DNA from: Streptococcus merionis DSM 19192
GTDB lineage: Bacteria > Bacillota > Bacilli > Lactobacillales > Streptococcaceae
Length of the DNA stretch: 64,000 nt
Assembly (NCBI RefSeq): GCF_000380085.1
Contig: NZ_KB904560.1
Coordinates: 1 to 64,000 of the forward strand
Reading direction: 5' to 3'
The notes beneath the pieces are model-generated. The model ran no database searches and was not told the origin of the DNA. It worked only from the letters and a program-made list of their open reading frames with translations. Position numbers and translations under genes: made by a program. Positions 56,053 to 64,000 of the stretch are shown here, piece by piece (the stretch's first letter is position 1; every line of letters begins with the position of its first letter).

Positions 56053-56094
56053 ATTCGGAAATTTGGAAATTTGTGCGAAAATTATGAAAATAAT

Positions 56095-56122
56095 TTGCAA
56101 TCTTTAGTGAAAAGGGTAAAAT
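56095..56122 (+). promoter_or_regulatory. ilvE promoter
   Basis: TTGCAA (56095-56100), 16 bp, TAAAAT (56117-56122). No T-box leader is present. Confidence 0.65.
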
Positions 56123-56149
56123 AGAGTAAAACTAATTGAGGAGGCAGCT

Positions 56150-57178
56150 ATGACAAAAGCATTAGATTGGGAAAATTTAGGATTCAGTTACATGAAATTA
56201 CCCTATCGTTACTTGGCATATTACAAAGATGGACAATGGCAAAAAGGTGAGTTAACAGAGGATGCGACCCTGCATATTTCTGAGTGTTCTACCAGTTTGC
56301 ACTATGGTCAGCAAGCATTCGAAGGACTGAAGGCTTATCGAACCAAGGATGGATCGATTCAGCTCTTTCGACCAGATCAGAATGCGAAACGTTTGCAACG
56401 TACAGCAGAACGTCTCATGATGGCACCAGTGCCGGAGGATATGTTTATTGATGCTTGTAAGCAAGTGGTTCAGGCCAATCAAGACTATGTTCCACCTTAC
56501 GGTAGTGGGGGTACTCTCTACATTCGTCCACTTTTACTTGGTATTGGAGATATTATTGGTGTGAAGCCGGCAGATGAATACATTTTTACCGTCTTTGCTA
56601 TGCCGGTAGGAAATTATTTCAAGGGTGGCTTGCAACCAACGAATTTCCTTATCCAAGATGACTATGACCGTGCGGCTCCTCATGGAACAGGTGCAGCCAA
56701 GGTTGGCGGAAACTATGCGGGAAGTTTTGTTCCAGGTCAGTTGGCGAAGGAACGTGGTTTCTCAGATGTTATCTATCTTGACCCTGCTACTCATACCAAG
56801 ATTGAAGAAGTGGGCTCTGCGAATTTCTTTGGGATTACAGCAGACAACGAATTTATTACCCCACTCAGCCCGTCTATCTTGCCATCTATCACCAAGTATT
56901 CCTTGCTTTATTTAGCAGAGCATCGCTTGGGAATGAAGGCGATTGAAGGAGATATTTTCCTAGATGATTTAGATAAATTTGTCGAAGCAGGTGCCTGTGG
57001 AACAGCCGCCGTCATCTCACCTATTGGTGGGGTACAACACGGTGATGATCTTCATGTCTTTTACAGTGAAACGGAAGTTGGACCTGTTACCCGTCGTCTC
57101 TATGACGAGTTGACTGGCATCCAGTTTGGAGATGTGGAAGCCCCAGATGGCTGGATTGTTAAAGTAGACGAACAATAG
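56150..57178 (+). CDS. ilvE: Branched-chain amino acid aminotransferase
   Basis: 342 residues, fold-type IV PLP enzyme. The PLP lysine is in GTGAAKVGGNYAGS; LHYGQQAFEGLKAYR and EEVGSANFFGI are conserved substrate and cofactor contacts. It interconverts Leu, Ile and Val with their keto acids. It follows parC as in other streptococci but has its own promoter. Ribosome site TTGAGGAGGC. Confidence 0.96.
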   Translation: MTKALDWENLGFSYMKLPYRYLAYYKDGQWQKGELTEDATLHISECSTSLHYGQQAFEGLKAYRTKDGSIQLFRPDQNAKRLQRTAERLMMAPVPEDMFIDACKQVVQANQDYVPPYGSGGTLYIRPLLLGIGDIIGVKPADEYIFTVFAMPVGNYFKGGLQPTNFLIQDDYDRAAPHGTGAAKVGGNYAGSFVPGQLAKERGFSDVIYLDPATHTKIEEVGSANFFGITADNEFITPLSPSILPSITKYSLLYLAEHRLGMKAIEGDIFLDDLDKFVEAGACGTAAVISPIGGVQHGDDLHVFYSETEVGPVTRRLYDELTGIQFGDVEAPDGWIVKVDEQ

Positions 57179-57181
57179 ATT

Positions 57182-57202
57182 GCTGGCACTTGCCAGCTTT
57201 TT
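57182..57202 (+). terminator. ilvE terminator
   Basis: GCTGGC / GCCAGC with a 4 nt loop and five Ts. Confidence 0.8.
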
Positions 57203-57239
57203 AATTTTCAGGTAAAATGGAAAAAGTGAGGTGACAGAC

Positions 57240-57473
57240 ATGAGTAAAAAAGATAAGAAAATTGAAATTCAGTTAGCAGATGCTAAGGTGTTGGTTAGTG
57301 GTCAAAGTTATGAAGGCTATGCTTTAACGCTTGGCAAAAAAGAAATTGGACAGGTTGCAGAGTTATCTGATAACCAATTTGCAGTTGTCAAAAATGGAAA
57401 TGCCGAAATATTTTTCAAGTCTCTTGAAAAAGCAGTAGGAAATATCATCGAAAATTATAATCTAACTCACTAA
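57240..57473 (+). CDS. DUF2969 family protein
   Basis: 77 residues: MSKKDKKIEIQLADAKVLVS, then alternating strand segments (GYALTLGKKEIGQVAEL, FAVVKNGNAEIFFKSLEKAVG). Small cytoplasmic proteins of this family follow ilvE in streptococci and have no known function. The ATG at 57240 is spaced 6 nt from GAGGTG; the GTG at 57231 lies inside that site. Confidence 0.8.
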   Translation: MSKKDKKIEIQLADAKVLVSGQSYEGYALTLGKKEIGQVAELSDNQFAVVKNGNAEIFFKSLEKAVGNIIENYNLTH

Positions 57474-57478
57474 AATGC

Positions 57479-57507
57479 TTGTAAAGTCAAGAAAACCATG
57501 GTATAAT
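57479..57507 (+). promoter_or_regulatory. Promoter of tRNA-Gln
   Basis: TTGTAA (57479-57484), 17 bp, extended -10 TGGTATAAT (57502-57507). About 115 nt of leader precede the tRNA and hold a perfect hairpin AAATGTCAG/CTGACATTT (57592-57613). Confidence 0.6.
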
Positions 57508-57628
57508 GAATAAGTTAGTGTTAGATATGGTCATTTCAAGTCCTCCTTTGGATTCTGTGATTTGGACTTCTCTCTTCACTAAGATACACAGAAATGTCAG
57601 CTTACTGACATTTCCGTAGTAACATTTT

Positions 57629-57700
57629 GGGGTATAGCCAAGCGGTAAGGCAAGGGACTTTGACTCCCTCATGCGTTGGTTCGAATCCAGCTACCCCAGT
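57629..57700 (+). tRNA. tRNA-Gln (anticodon TTG)
   Basis: 72 nt cloverleaf: acceptor TGGGGTA / TACCCCA, D arm with AGCGGTAAGGCA, anticodon loop CTTTGAC carrying TTG, T arm GGTTCGAATCC. CCA is not encoded. The family reads CAA codons. Confidence 0.95.
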
Positions 57701-57708
57701 CAAGGTAT

Positions 57709-57803
57709 CAGGCTTTGCCTGACGTCGTTTAAAAAGCGTTGTTGTCGTTGCGGGTGCCTTAAATAAAATATATTTTTATCAGTTAGCAATCGGGCTAGCT
57801 GAT
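57709..57803 (+). promoter_or_regulatory. Two hairpins between tRNA-Gln and rpsA
   Basis: TCAGGC/GCCTGA (57709-57723) directly follows the tRNA and could aid its 3' processing. ATCAGTTAGC/GCTAGCTGAT (57778-57803) is followed by GTTGGAGGTTTTTTT, so the same segment holds the rpsA ribosome site and a terminator-like T run. It could end tRNA transcripts or attenuate rpsA. No separate rpsA promoter is obvious. Confidence 0.45.
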
Positions 57804-57822
57804 GTTGGAGGTTTTTTTCATA

Positions 57823-59022
57823 ATGAACGAATTTGAAGATTTGTTGAACAGTGTAAGTGAAGTTAACACAGGTGATGTGGTAACTGCAGAAGTTTTGACC
57901 GTTGATGACGATCAAGCTAATGTTGTTATCTCTGGCACAGGTGTTGAGGGCGTATTGACACGTCGAGAGTTGACTAGCGATCGCGACACAAGCGTTGCTG
58001 ACTTGGTTAAACCAGGTGAAACACTTGAAGTTTTGGTGCTTCGCCAAGTTGTTGGCAAAGACACTGACACTGTGACTTATCTTGTTTCTAAGAAACGTTT
58101 AGAAGCTCGCAAGGCATGGGACAAGTTGATTGGTCGTGAAGATGAAGTCGTTACAGTTACCGTGACACGTGCGGTCAAAGGTGGCCTTTCAGTTGAGTTT
58201 GAAGGACTTCGTGGTTTCATCCCAGCATCAATGATCGACACGCGCTTTACACGTAACACTGAACGTTTTGTAGGTCAAGAGATTGAAGCTAAGATCAAGG
58301 AAGTTGACCCAGCTGAAAACCGCTTTATCCTTTCACGTCGTGATGTTGTGGAAGCTCAAGCCGCTGAAGCACGTGCTGAAGTATTTAGCAAACTTGAAGT
58401 TGGTTCAATCGTAACTGGTAAGGTTGCTCGTATCACAAGCTTTGGTGCATTTATTGACCTTGGTGGTGTTGACGGTTTGATTCACTTGACAGAATTGTCA
58501 CATGAGCGCAACGTTTCACCAAAATCAGTTGTAACTGTTGGTGAAGACGTAGAAGTGAAAGTATTGGCTATCGATGAAGAAGCAGGTCGCGTGTCATTGT
58601 CTCTTAAAGCAACTACCCCTGGACCATGGGATGGTGTAGAGCAAAAGTTGGCAGCTGGTGATGTGATCGAAGGTAAGGTTAAACGTTTGACTGACTTCGG
58701 TGCTTTCGTTGAAGTACTACCAGGTATTGATGGTTTGGTTCACATCTCACAAATTTCACACAAGCGTGTTGAAAATCCAAAAGATGCTTTGTCAGTTGGT
58801 CAAGATGTAACTGTCAAAGTTCTTGAAGTGAATGCAGAAAACGAACGTGTTTCGCTTTCTATCAAAGCCTTGGAAGAGCGTCCAGCACAAGCTGAAGGTG
58901 AACAATCAGAAAAACGCCAATCACGTCCGCGTCGTCCACGTCGTGAAAAACGTGACTACGAATTGCCAGAAACACAAACAGGTTTCTCAATGGCAGACTT
59001 GTTCGGCGATATTGAATTGTAA
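57823..59022 (+). CDS. rpsA: 30S ribosomal protein bS1
   Basis: 399 residues, the four-domain Firmicute form. S1 domains lie at about 15-85, 105-170, 190-260 and 275-345, the last two near-identical in pattern ([40 protein letters not shown]). A basic tail ([14 protein letters not shown]) follows. It aids mRNA binding to the 30S subunit, though its role in Gram-positives is less clear than in E. coli. Start at 57823 (MNEFEDLL). Confidence 0.95.
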   Translation: MNEFEDLLNSVSEVNTGDVVTAEVLTVDDDQANVVISGTGVEGVLTRRELTSDRDTSVADLVKPGETLEVLVLRQVVGKDTDTVTYLVSKKRLEARKAWDKLIGREDEVVTVTVTRAVKGGLSVEFEGLRGFIPASMIDTRFTRNTERFVGQEIEAKIKEVDPAENRFILSRRDVVEAQAAEARAEVFSKLEVGSIVTGKVARITSFGAFIDLGGVDGLIHLTELSHERNVSPKSVVTVGEDVEVKVLAIDEEAGRVSLSLKATTPGPWDGVEQKLAAGDVIEGKVKRLTDFGAFVEVLPGIDGLVHISQISHKRVENPKDALSVGQDVTVKVLEVNAENERVSLSIKALEERPAQAEGEQSEKRQSRPRRPRREKRDYELPETQTGFSMADLFGDIEL

Positions 59023-59031
59023 TATAGACAG

Positions 59032-59058
59032 AAGGAGTTGGTTTTCCAGCTCCTTTTT
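59032..59058 (+). terminator. rpsA terminator
   Basis: AAGGAGTTGG / CCAGCTCCTT stem, TTTT loop, T run. A smaller AGGCC hairpin follows at about 59070. Confidence 0.8.
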
Positions 59059-59185
59059 TGTACACAAAAAAAGGCCATTAAGGCCTCTATTGCGATTGCC
59101 CGAGAAACTTTTTTGTCTGAGCATGAGACGGATATAAAGCAAGGCAGCCCCTTTCTTAGTTAGTAAGAGTTTCTCCCACTCTTGT

Positions 59186-59368
59186 TTACTTCCGTTTCAT
59201 TTCACCGTGTGGGAAATAGGTCCCTTCCATCAGATCATTGATGAAGACATGGACAGCTTCACGGTTTGCGCCAGTATGTTTCATGACAACCTCCGTTATT
59301 TCCTTGGCAAGTGCAATCTTTTGTTCGTCTGTGCGGCCTTCGAAAAGGTCAATTTTAACAAATGGCAT
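59186..59368 (-). CDS. 4-oxalocrotonate tautomerase family protein
   Basis: 60 residues. Two tandem ATGs exist; the second (59368) is chosen because it gives MPFVKIDLFEGR, where removal of Met leaves the catalytic Pro1, and because it is 6 nt from AAGGAG instead of 3. The length and REAVHVFINDL fit the small tautomerase (DmpI/XylH) family. Its streptococcal role is unknown. Single minus-strand gene between rpsA and tdk. Confidence 0.88.
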   Translation of the reverse strand: MPFVKIDLFEGRTDEQKIALAKEITEVVMKHTGANREAVHVFINDLMEGTYFPHGEMKRK

Positions 59369-59371
59369 CAT

Positions 59372-59690
59372 AAACTCCTTTTTCTTTTGTAGAACTATTC
59401 TAACTTAAAAGTGAGAAAATTACCATTGCAGAAAGAGTTTTCACACGACAGACACATGAAGGACATCAATTATTGAAAATGGCAAAATAATGCTTGGGGG
59501 ATTTTGAACTCATATTTCTTTTGTCATTTCAAAATACTTTCGATTGCTTCTGAAAAACTAGGAGAAGATGTCTGCATGCGCTTGTCTTGGCTTCTTCATA
59601 TATACATTTTCATTCTTTATCAAGGATGCGAAATTTTTCATTTTATGATACAATAAAGAGTAAATTTTTGGATAAGAGGATTTTAGTGAG
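59372..59690. other. Intergenic before tdk
   Basis: Holds the tdk promoter (extended -10 TGATACAAT, TACAAT at 59649-59654, weak -35) and otherwise no gene, repeat or RNA that I can support. Confidence 0.5.
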
Positions 59691-60284
59691 ATGGCACAAT
59701 TATATTACAAGTATGGGACAATGAATTCTGGTAAGACCATCGAGATTTTAAAGGTTGCCTACAATTATGAGGAGCAAGGGAAGTCTGTTGTTCTGATGAC
59801 TTCGGCCATTGATACGCGTGATGGATTCGGAGTTGTCTCTTCACGTATTGGCATGAAGCGGGATGCGATTGCTATTGACGATGAGATGAATATTTATGAT
59901 TTTGTCAATGCTCTTTCTCCAAAACCATATTGTGTCCTAGTTGATGAAGCTCATTTCTTGTCGCGGAAATCCGTGTATGAACTGGCTCAGATTGTGGATG
60001 AATTAAACATCCCTGTCATGGCATTTGGCCTTAAAAATGATTTTCAAAACCATCTATTTGAAGGTTCAGAGCAATTGCTACTGCTAGCAGATAAGATTGA
60101 TGAAATCAAGACAATTTGCTACTTTTGTAAAAAGAAAGCAACCATGGTACTTCGTACAGAAAATGGCAAGCCTGTCTATGAAGGCGCTCAGATCCAAATT
60201 GGTGGTAATGAGAGTTATACGTCGGTTTGTCGCAAACACTATTTCCATCCAGAATTTGGCAAAATGGATATTAATAAGTCATAG
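59691..60284 (+). CDS. tdk: Thymidine kinase
   Basis: 197 residues, type II thymidine kinase. P-loop [17 protein letters not shown] with the catalytic Glu, and a C-terminal zinc site ([16 protein letters not shown]). It salvages thymidine to dTMP, parallel to ThyA. Ribosome site AAGAGGATTTTAGTG is spaced for the ATG. Next genes prfA-prmC-sua5-glyA follow closely. Confidence 0.95.
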   Translation: MAQLYYKYGTMNSGKTIEILKVAYNYEEQGKSVVLMTSAIDTRDGFGVVSSRIGMKRDAIAIDDEMNIYDFVNALSPKPYCVLVDEAHFLSRKSVYELAQIVDELNIPVMAFGLKNDFQNHLFEGSEQLLLLADKIDEIKTICYFCKKKATMVLRTENGKPVYEGAQIQIGGNESYTSVCRKHYFHPEFGKMDINKS

Positions 60285-60293
60285 GAGTGTACA

Positions 60294-61373
60294 ATGAATA
60301 TTTACGATCAACTACAGGCTGTAGAAGACCGTTACGAGGAGCTTGGAGAATTACTGAGCGACCCAGATGTGGTTTCAGACACCAAGCGGTTTATGGCGTT
60401 ATCGCGCGAGGAAGCTAGTAGTCGTGAGACTGTTGCTACTTACCGTGAGTACAAGCAAGTCATTCAGGCTATCGCTGACGCTGAAGAAATGATTAAAGAT
60501 GCTAGTGGAGACGCAGAGCTTGAAGAAATGGCTAAGGAAGAGTTAAAAGACTCCAAAGTTGCCAAAGAAGAGCTGGAAGGACGCCTTAAAATTTTACTGT
60601 TACCAAAGGATCCCAATGACGATAAGAATATCATCTTGGAAATTCGTGGTGCTGCGGGTGGTGATGAGGCAGCGCTTTTTGCGGGCGATCTTCTGGCTAT
60701 GTACCAAAAGTATGCAGAAAGTCAGGGATGGCGCTTTGAAATTATGGAAACCTCTCTAAATGGTGTCGGTGGCTTTAAAGAAGTCATTGCCATGGTTTCT
60801 GGTCAGTCCGTCTATTCAAAATTAAAGTATGAATCAGGCGCCCACCGTGTTCAACGTGTCCCTGTGACAGAAAGCCAAGGGCGTGTTCACACTTCAACAG
60901 CAACAGTACTCATCATGCCAGAGGTTGAAGAAGTTGAATACGACATTGATCCTAAAGACCTTCGTGTTGATATCTACCATGCCTCAGGTGCTGGTGGGCA
61001 GAACGTCAACAAGGTTGCGACTGCAGTGCGTATTGTTCACTTGCCAACAAACATCAAGGTTGAAATGCAGGAAGAACGTACTCAGCAAAAAAACCGTGAC
61101 AAGGCTATGAAAATCATTCGTGCTCGTGTTGCTGATCATTTTGCCCAAATTGCCCAAGACGAGCAGGATGCGGAACGTAAGTCAACTATTGGTACAGGAG
61201 ATCGTTCGGAGCGCATTCGAACTTATAATTTCCCACAAAACCGAGTGACTGACCACCGAATTGGTCTGACCCTGCAGAAGTTGGATACGATTCTGTCAGG
61301 TAAGATGGACGAAGTCATAGATGCTTTGGTTTTGTATGATCAAACGCAAAAACTGGAATCTTTGAATCAATAA
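60294..61373 (+). CDS. prfA: Peptide chain release factor 1
   Basis: 359 residues. The GGQ loop [10 protein letters not shown] triggers peptide release, and [12 protein letters not shown] holds the stop-codon-reading segment (PxT). It recognises UAA and UAG. Its last base overlaps the prmC ATG region, giving tight coupling with the enzyme that methylates its GGQ glutamine. Confidence 0.97.
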   Translation: MNIYDQLQAVEDRYEELGELLSDPDVVSDTKRFMALSREEASSRETVATYREYKQVIQAIADAEEMIKDASGDAELEEMAKEELKDSKVAKEELEGRLKILLLPKDPNDDKNIILEIRGAAGGDEAALFAGDLLAMYQKYAESQGWRFEIMETSLNGVGGFKEVIAMVSGQSVYSKLKYESGAHRVQRVPVTESQGRVHTSTATVLIMPEVEEVEYDIDPKDLRVDIYHASGAGGQNVNKVATAVRIVHLPTNIKVEMQEERTQQKNRDKAMKIIRARVADHFAQIAQDEQDAERKSTIGTGDRSERIRTYNFPQNRVTDHRIGLTLQKLDTILSGKMDEVIDALVLYDQTQKLESLNQ

Positions 61374-62203
61374 TGACTTACGGTCAACTATTTGCCCAGT
61401 TAGAACAAGAGTTAGTTACCTGTGGCGAAGAAAGAGAAGCGCTAAAGATTGTTTTTCGTGAGTTGAAAGGCTGGTCTTTGACGGACTTGGTGCTTTCTTT
61501 GCGTGATGAAGTGTCCGCGCAGGATAGCAAGCTTATTGATACTATCTTTCATCAATTGAAAAATCATCGGCCAGCTCAGTATATTCTTGGCTATGCGCCT
61601 TTTGCAGGTATGGAACTTAAGGTAGATGAACGGGTTCTCATTCCGCGTCCTGAGACGGAAGAGTTGGTAGAGTTGATTTTAGCTGAAAATTCGCAGAAGA
61701 CTTTAAAGGTTTTAGATCTCTGCACGGGGTCTGGGGCTATCGCTTTAGCCTTAAAAAAAGGAAGTCCAGAGTGGTCTGTGCTAGCTAGCGATATTTCGGA
61801 AAAAGCGCTTGAAGTGGCTATTGAAAATGCGAATGTTCAGAATTTGTCTGTAAGGTTTATGCTTTCAGATCTTTTCGATGCGATTTCTGGAAAATTTGAT
61901 ATCATAGTATCTAATCCTCCCTATATTGCCTACGAAGATAGGGAGGAAGTAGGTGTTAATGTCCTTGCTTCGGAACCTCACTTAGCACTCTTTGCTAAAG
62001 AGGACGGTCTGGCTATTTACCGTCAGATTATCGATAAGGCTTCTGCTCACCTGACAAGGAACGGTAAACTTTACTTTGAGATCGGGTACAAACAAGGGAA
62101 GGCTGTGTCTCACTTACTGACTGAGCATTTTCCGAAAAGTCGTGTCCGTATTTTACAAGACCAATTTGGCAAAGATCGAATGGTGGTGATGGATCGTGGC
62201 TGA
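61373..62203 (+). CDS. prmC: Release factor glutamine methyltransferase PrmC
   Basis: 276 residues. N-terminal helical domain, then an AdoMet domain: LDLCTGSGAIALAL (motif I) and the signature NPPY in IVSNPPYIAYED. PRPETEELVE is also conserved. It methylates the GGQ glutamine of release factors, encoded next door. The ATG overlaps the prfA stop (TAATG). Confidence 0.96.
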   Translation: MTYGQLFAQLEQELVTCGEEREALKIVFRELKGWSLTDLVLSLRDEVSAQDSKLIDTIFHQLKNHRPAQYILGYAPFAGMELKVDERVLIPRPETEELVELILAENSQKTLKVLDLCTGSGAIALALKKGSPEWSVLASDISEKALEVAIENANVQNLSVRFMLSDLFDAISGKFDIIVSNPPYIAYEDREEVGVNVLASEPHLALFAKEDGLAIYRQIIDKASAHLTRNGKLYFEIGYKQGKAVSHLLTEHFPKSRVRILQDQFGKDRMVVMDRG

Positions 62204-62807
62204 TAATCGTGATACTGCTGACTTAATACAGGTCATCAAAAGTGGTGGTGCAGTGATTTTGCCGACAGAAACGGTTTACGGTCTCTTTGCAAAAGCGCTT
62301 GAAGAGTCATCAGTTAATCGTGTTTACGATCTGAAACAACGTCCAAGAGATAAGGCCATGAACTTGAATGTTGCTAGTCTTGAGGAGATATACCGTTTTT
62401 CGAAAAACCAACCAGATTTTTTGCCTCAACTTTTCGAAGCCTTTTTACCAGGTCCATTGACCATCATTTTACAGGCCAACGACAGAGTTCCGACTTGGGT
62501 TAATTCTGGCTTAGAAACAGTCGGCTTTCGATTGCCAAACCATCCTGTGACTCAAAAAATTATCAGAGAAACCGGCCCCTTGATTGGGCCTTCTGCCAAT
62601 ATTTCTGGTGAGAGTAGTGGAAAAATCTTTGAAGAAATCGTTTCTCAGTTTGGTCAAGTTGTTAAAGGACTTGCTGATGATAAGGCTTTGACAGGTCAGG
62701 ATTCAACGATATTGGATTTATCGGCAGAGAAAGCTAAAATCCTCAGACGAGGTGCGATTACCGAGGAGGACTTAAAAACGCGTTGTCCTCAAATCGTTTT
62801 GAGCTGA
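62196..62807 (+). CDS. L-threonylcarbamoyladenylate synthase (Sua5/YciO/YrdC)
   Basis: 203 residues. VILPTETVYGLFA, LKQRPRDKAMNL and LIGPSANISGESSG are the conserved nucleotide and threonine-site motifs. It makes threonylcarbamoyl-AMP for the t6A tRNA modification. It starts with GTG within the last codons of prmC. Often called sua5, tsaC or ywlC; at 203 residues it lacks the extra Sua5 C-terminal domain. Confidence 0.92.
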   Translation: MADNRDTADLIQVIKSGGAVILPTETVYGLFAKALEESSVNRVYDLKQRPRDKAMNLNVASLEEIYRFSKNQPDFLPQLFEAFLPGPLTIILQANDRVPTWVNSGLETVGFRLPNHPVTQKIIRETGPLIGPSANISGESSGKIFEEIVSQFGQVVKGLADDKALTGQDSTILDLSAEKAKILRRGAITEEDLKTRCPQIVLS

Positions 62808-62890
62808 TATTAAGAACACTTCTAAAAACTATTTGTGAAATTTTGAAATGCTGATATTAAAAGCTTTTCAGTCAATCAAAGTTGAAAATA

Positions 62891-62914
62891 CTAGAGTTTT
62901 CAGAGATACTCTAG
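62891..62914 (+). terminator. Hairpin after the threonylcarbamoyl-AMP synthase gene
   Basis: CTAGAGT / ACTCTAG with a 10 nt loop; no close T run, so a weak terminator at best. The remainder of 62808-63043 shows no gene. Confidence 0.4.
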
Positions 62915-63043
62915 AACTATAGGATGTTTTTTAAGATAAGGGAAGTTTGCCTGTCTAAATGGTTAAATTTGCTGAATAAGACACAGTCGTTGGGAGTCAG
63001 GCTGACTTGGTCTGATTCTAGCGCAAGATGAAAGGAGATATTG

Positions 63044-64000
63044 ATGATTTTTGATAAACCAGATTACAAATCTTTTGACCCAGAGGTTTGGGAGGCTATT
63101 GCTAACGAGGAAATCCGTCAACAAGACAATATTGAGCTAATCGCTTCTGAAAATATCGTTTCTAAAGCTGTCATGGCCGCTCAAGGTTCCATTTTGACGA
63201 ACAAGTATGCCGAAGGCTACCCTGGCAAGCGTTATTATGGGGGAACAGATGTTGTCGATGTGATTGAAAATCTAGCGATTGACCGTGCTAAGGAAATTTT
63301 TGGCGCTAAGTTTGCCAATGTTCAACCGCACTCAGGAAGTCAAGCCAATGCTGGTGCTTATCTTGCCTTGGTTGAGCCAGGCGATACCATTCTTGGGATG
63401 GATTTATCTGCTGGTGGGCATTTAACGCATGGATCTCCAGTGAATTTCTCAGGTAAGACCTATAACTTTGTCCCTTATACAGTTGATAAGGAAACGGAGG
63501 AGTTGGACTACGACCAGATTGCAGCAACCGCTAAAGAAGTGCAGCCTAAGTTGATTGTAGCTGGTGCTTCAGCCTATTCACGGACGATTGACTTTGCCAA
63601 ATTCCGTGAGATTGCTGATAGTGTGGGTGCCAAGCTCATGGTAGATATGGCTCATATCGCGGGTCTTGTGGCAGCTGGTCTCCATCCAAATCCTGTTCCT
63701 TTTGCAGATATTGTGACGTCAACGACTCATAAAACCCTTCGTGGCCCTCGCGGTGGCTTGATTTTGACTAATGATGAAGATTTGGCTAAGAAAATCAACT
63801 CGGCGATTTTCCCCGGAATTCAAGGCGGACCACTTGAGCATGTGGTTGCTGCCAAAGCTATCGCTTTCAAAGAATGTCTGGATCCAGAATTTAAGATTTA
63901 CGCAGCTAATGTGATTGAAAATGCCAAGGCTATGGCTGAGGTCTTTAACCAGCATGACAAGCTACGAGTTATTTCAGGTGGTACAGACAATCATCTCTTC
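63044..64000 (+). CDS. glyA: Serine hydroxymethyltransferase, first 319 residues (runs off the window)
   Basis: The frame starts [19 protein letters not shown] at an ATG behind AAAGGAGATA and is open to the last base. [25 protein letters not shown] and [17 protein letters not shown] (PLP lysine) identify SHMT. It converts serine to glycine, loading tetrahydrofolate with the carbon used by ThyA. About 100 residues of the usual 415-420 are missing only because of the window edge. Confidence 0.97.
   Translation, partial: MIFDKPDYKSFDPEVWEAIANEEIRQQDNIELIASENIVSKAVMAAQGSILTNKYAEGYPGKRYYGGTDVVDVIENLAIDRAKEIFGAKFANVQPHSGSQANAGAYLALVEPGDTILGMDLSAGGHLTHGSPVNFSGKTYNFVPYTVDKETEELDYDQIAATAKEVQPKLIVAGASAYSRTIDFAKFREIADSVGAKLMVDMAHIAGLVAAGLHPNPVPFADIVTSTTHKTLRGPRGGLILTNDEDLAKKINSAIFPGIQGGPLEHVVAAKAIAFKECLDPEFKIYAANVIENAKAMAEVFNQHDKLRVISGGTDNHLF

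Noticed and set aside
56053-56149. T-box riboswitch before ilvE
   Set aside because: The leader is only about 20 nt after the promoter and lacks T-box sequence.

Overview
The window is a 64 kb piece of a Streptococcus-type (low-GC Firmicute) chromosome. The tmRNA encodes the streptococcal tag AKNTNSYALAA. There is a BOX element, many promoters have extended -10 boxes (TGnTATAAT), and the gene order rplU-prp-rpmA, folC-folE-folP-folB-folK, plsY/parE-parC-ilvE and tdk-prfA-prmC-sua5-glyA is streptococcal. The species cannot be fixed from the sequence alone.

Layout. 1-1.7 kb is accessory: the end of an ISL3-family insertion sequence, a coupled secreted-protein/membrane-protein pair, and a decayed gene scrap. 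1.7-10 kb is housekeeping: a YfhO-type membrane protein, the L21 leader with rplU-prp-rpmA, thyA, folA, a micro membrane protein, clpX and engB. 10-19.7 kb is a complete V-type (A/V) ATPase operon in the Enterococcus hirae order (ntpF-I-K-E-C-G-A-B-D). Its K subunit carries the Na+ ligands, and an unusual 850 bp stretch full of palindromic repeats splits the operon between ntpG and ntpA. 19.7-30.5 kb holds a MATE exporter, a YpfJ metallopeptidase, a divergent RpiR/sugar locus (MFS, acetyltransferase, GH1 6-phospho-beta-glucosidase) and an esterase/esterase/ATP-grasp group. 30.5-36.1 kb starts with mnmE and then becomes the most accessory-looking part: a small serine recombinase, two matching 30 bp palindromes 117 bp apart, and six unrecognised short lipoprotein or membrane genes in a run. 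36.4-43 kb is a DUF2200 gene, the folate operon, uvrC and a DedA/TVP38-type membrane protein. 43-64 kb is ssrA, dinG, an SDR, the cysteine desulfurase-thiI pair, plsY, parE-ykvA-parC, ilvE, a DUF2969 gene, tRNA-Gln, rpsA, a tautomerase, tdk, prfA, prmC, sua5 and the start of glyA.

How the genes work together. ThyA consumes methylene-tetrahydrofolate and makes dihydrofolate, FolA reduces it, the fol operon makes the precursor, and GlyA and Tdk feed the same one-carbon and dTMP pools. ClpX and Prp are protein-processing factors, and Prp is expected to trim the N-terminus of the L27 encoded beside it. The desulfurase-ThiI pair makes 4-thiouridine in tRNA. PrmC methylates the PrfA encoded beside it.

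Three patterns merit attention. (1) Seven genes (thyA, mnmE, DUF2200, uvrC, DedA-like, dinG, plsY) have a -10 box 6-9 nt before the start codon and no Shine-Dalgarno, so they look leaderless or nearly so. (2) A dispersed palindromic repeat family has conserved ends and variable hairpin cores: four units lie inside the V-ATPase operon and one lies before parC. (3) The recombinase/two-palindrome/lipoprotein cassette at 32-36 kb. I saw no CRISPR array, prophage or rRNA genes.
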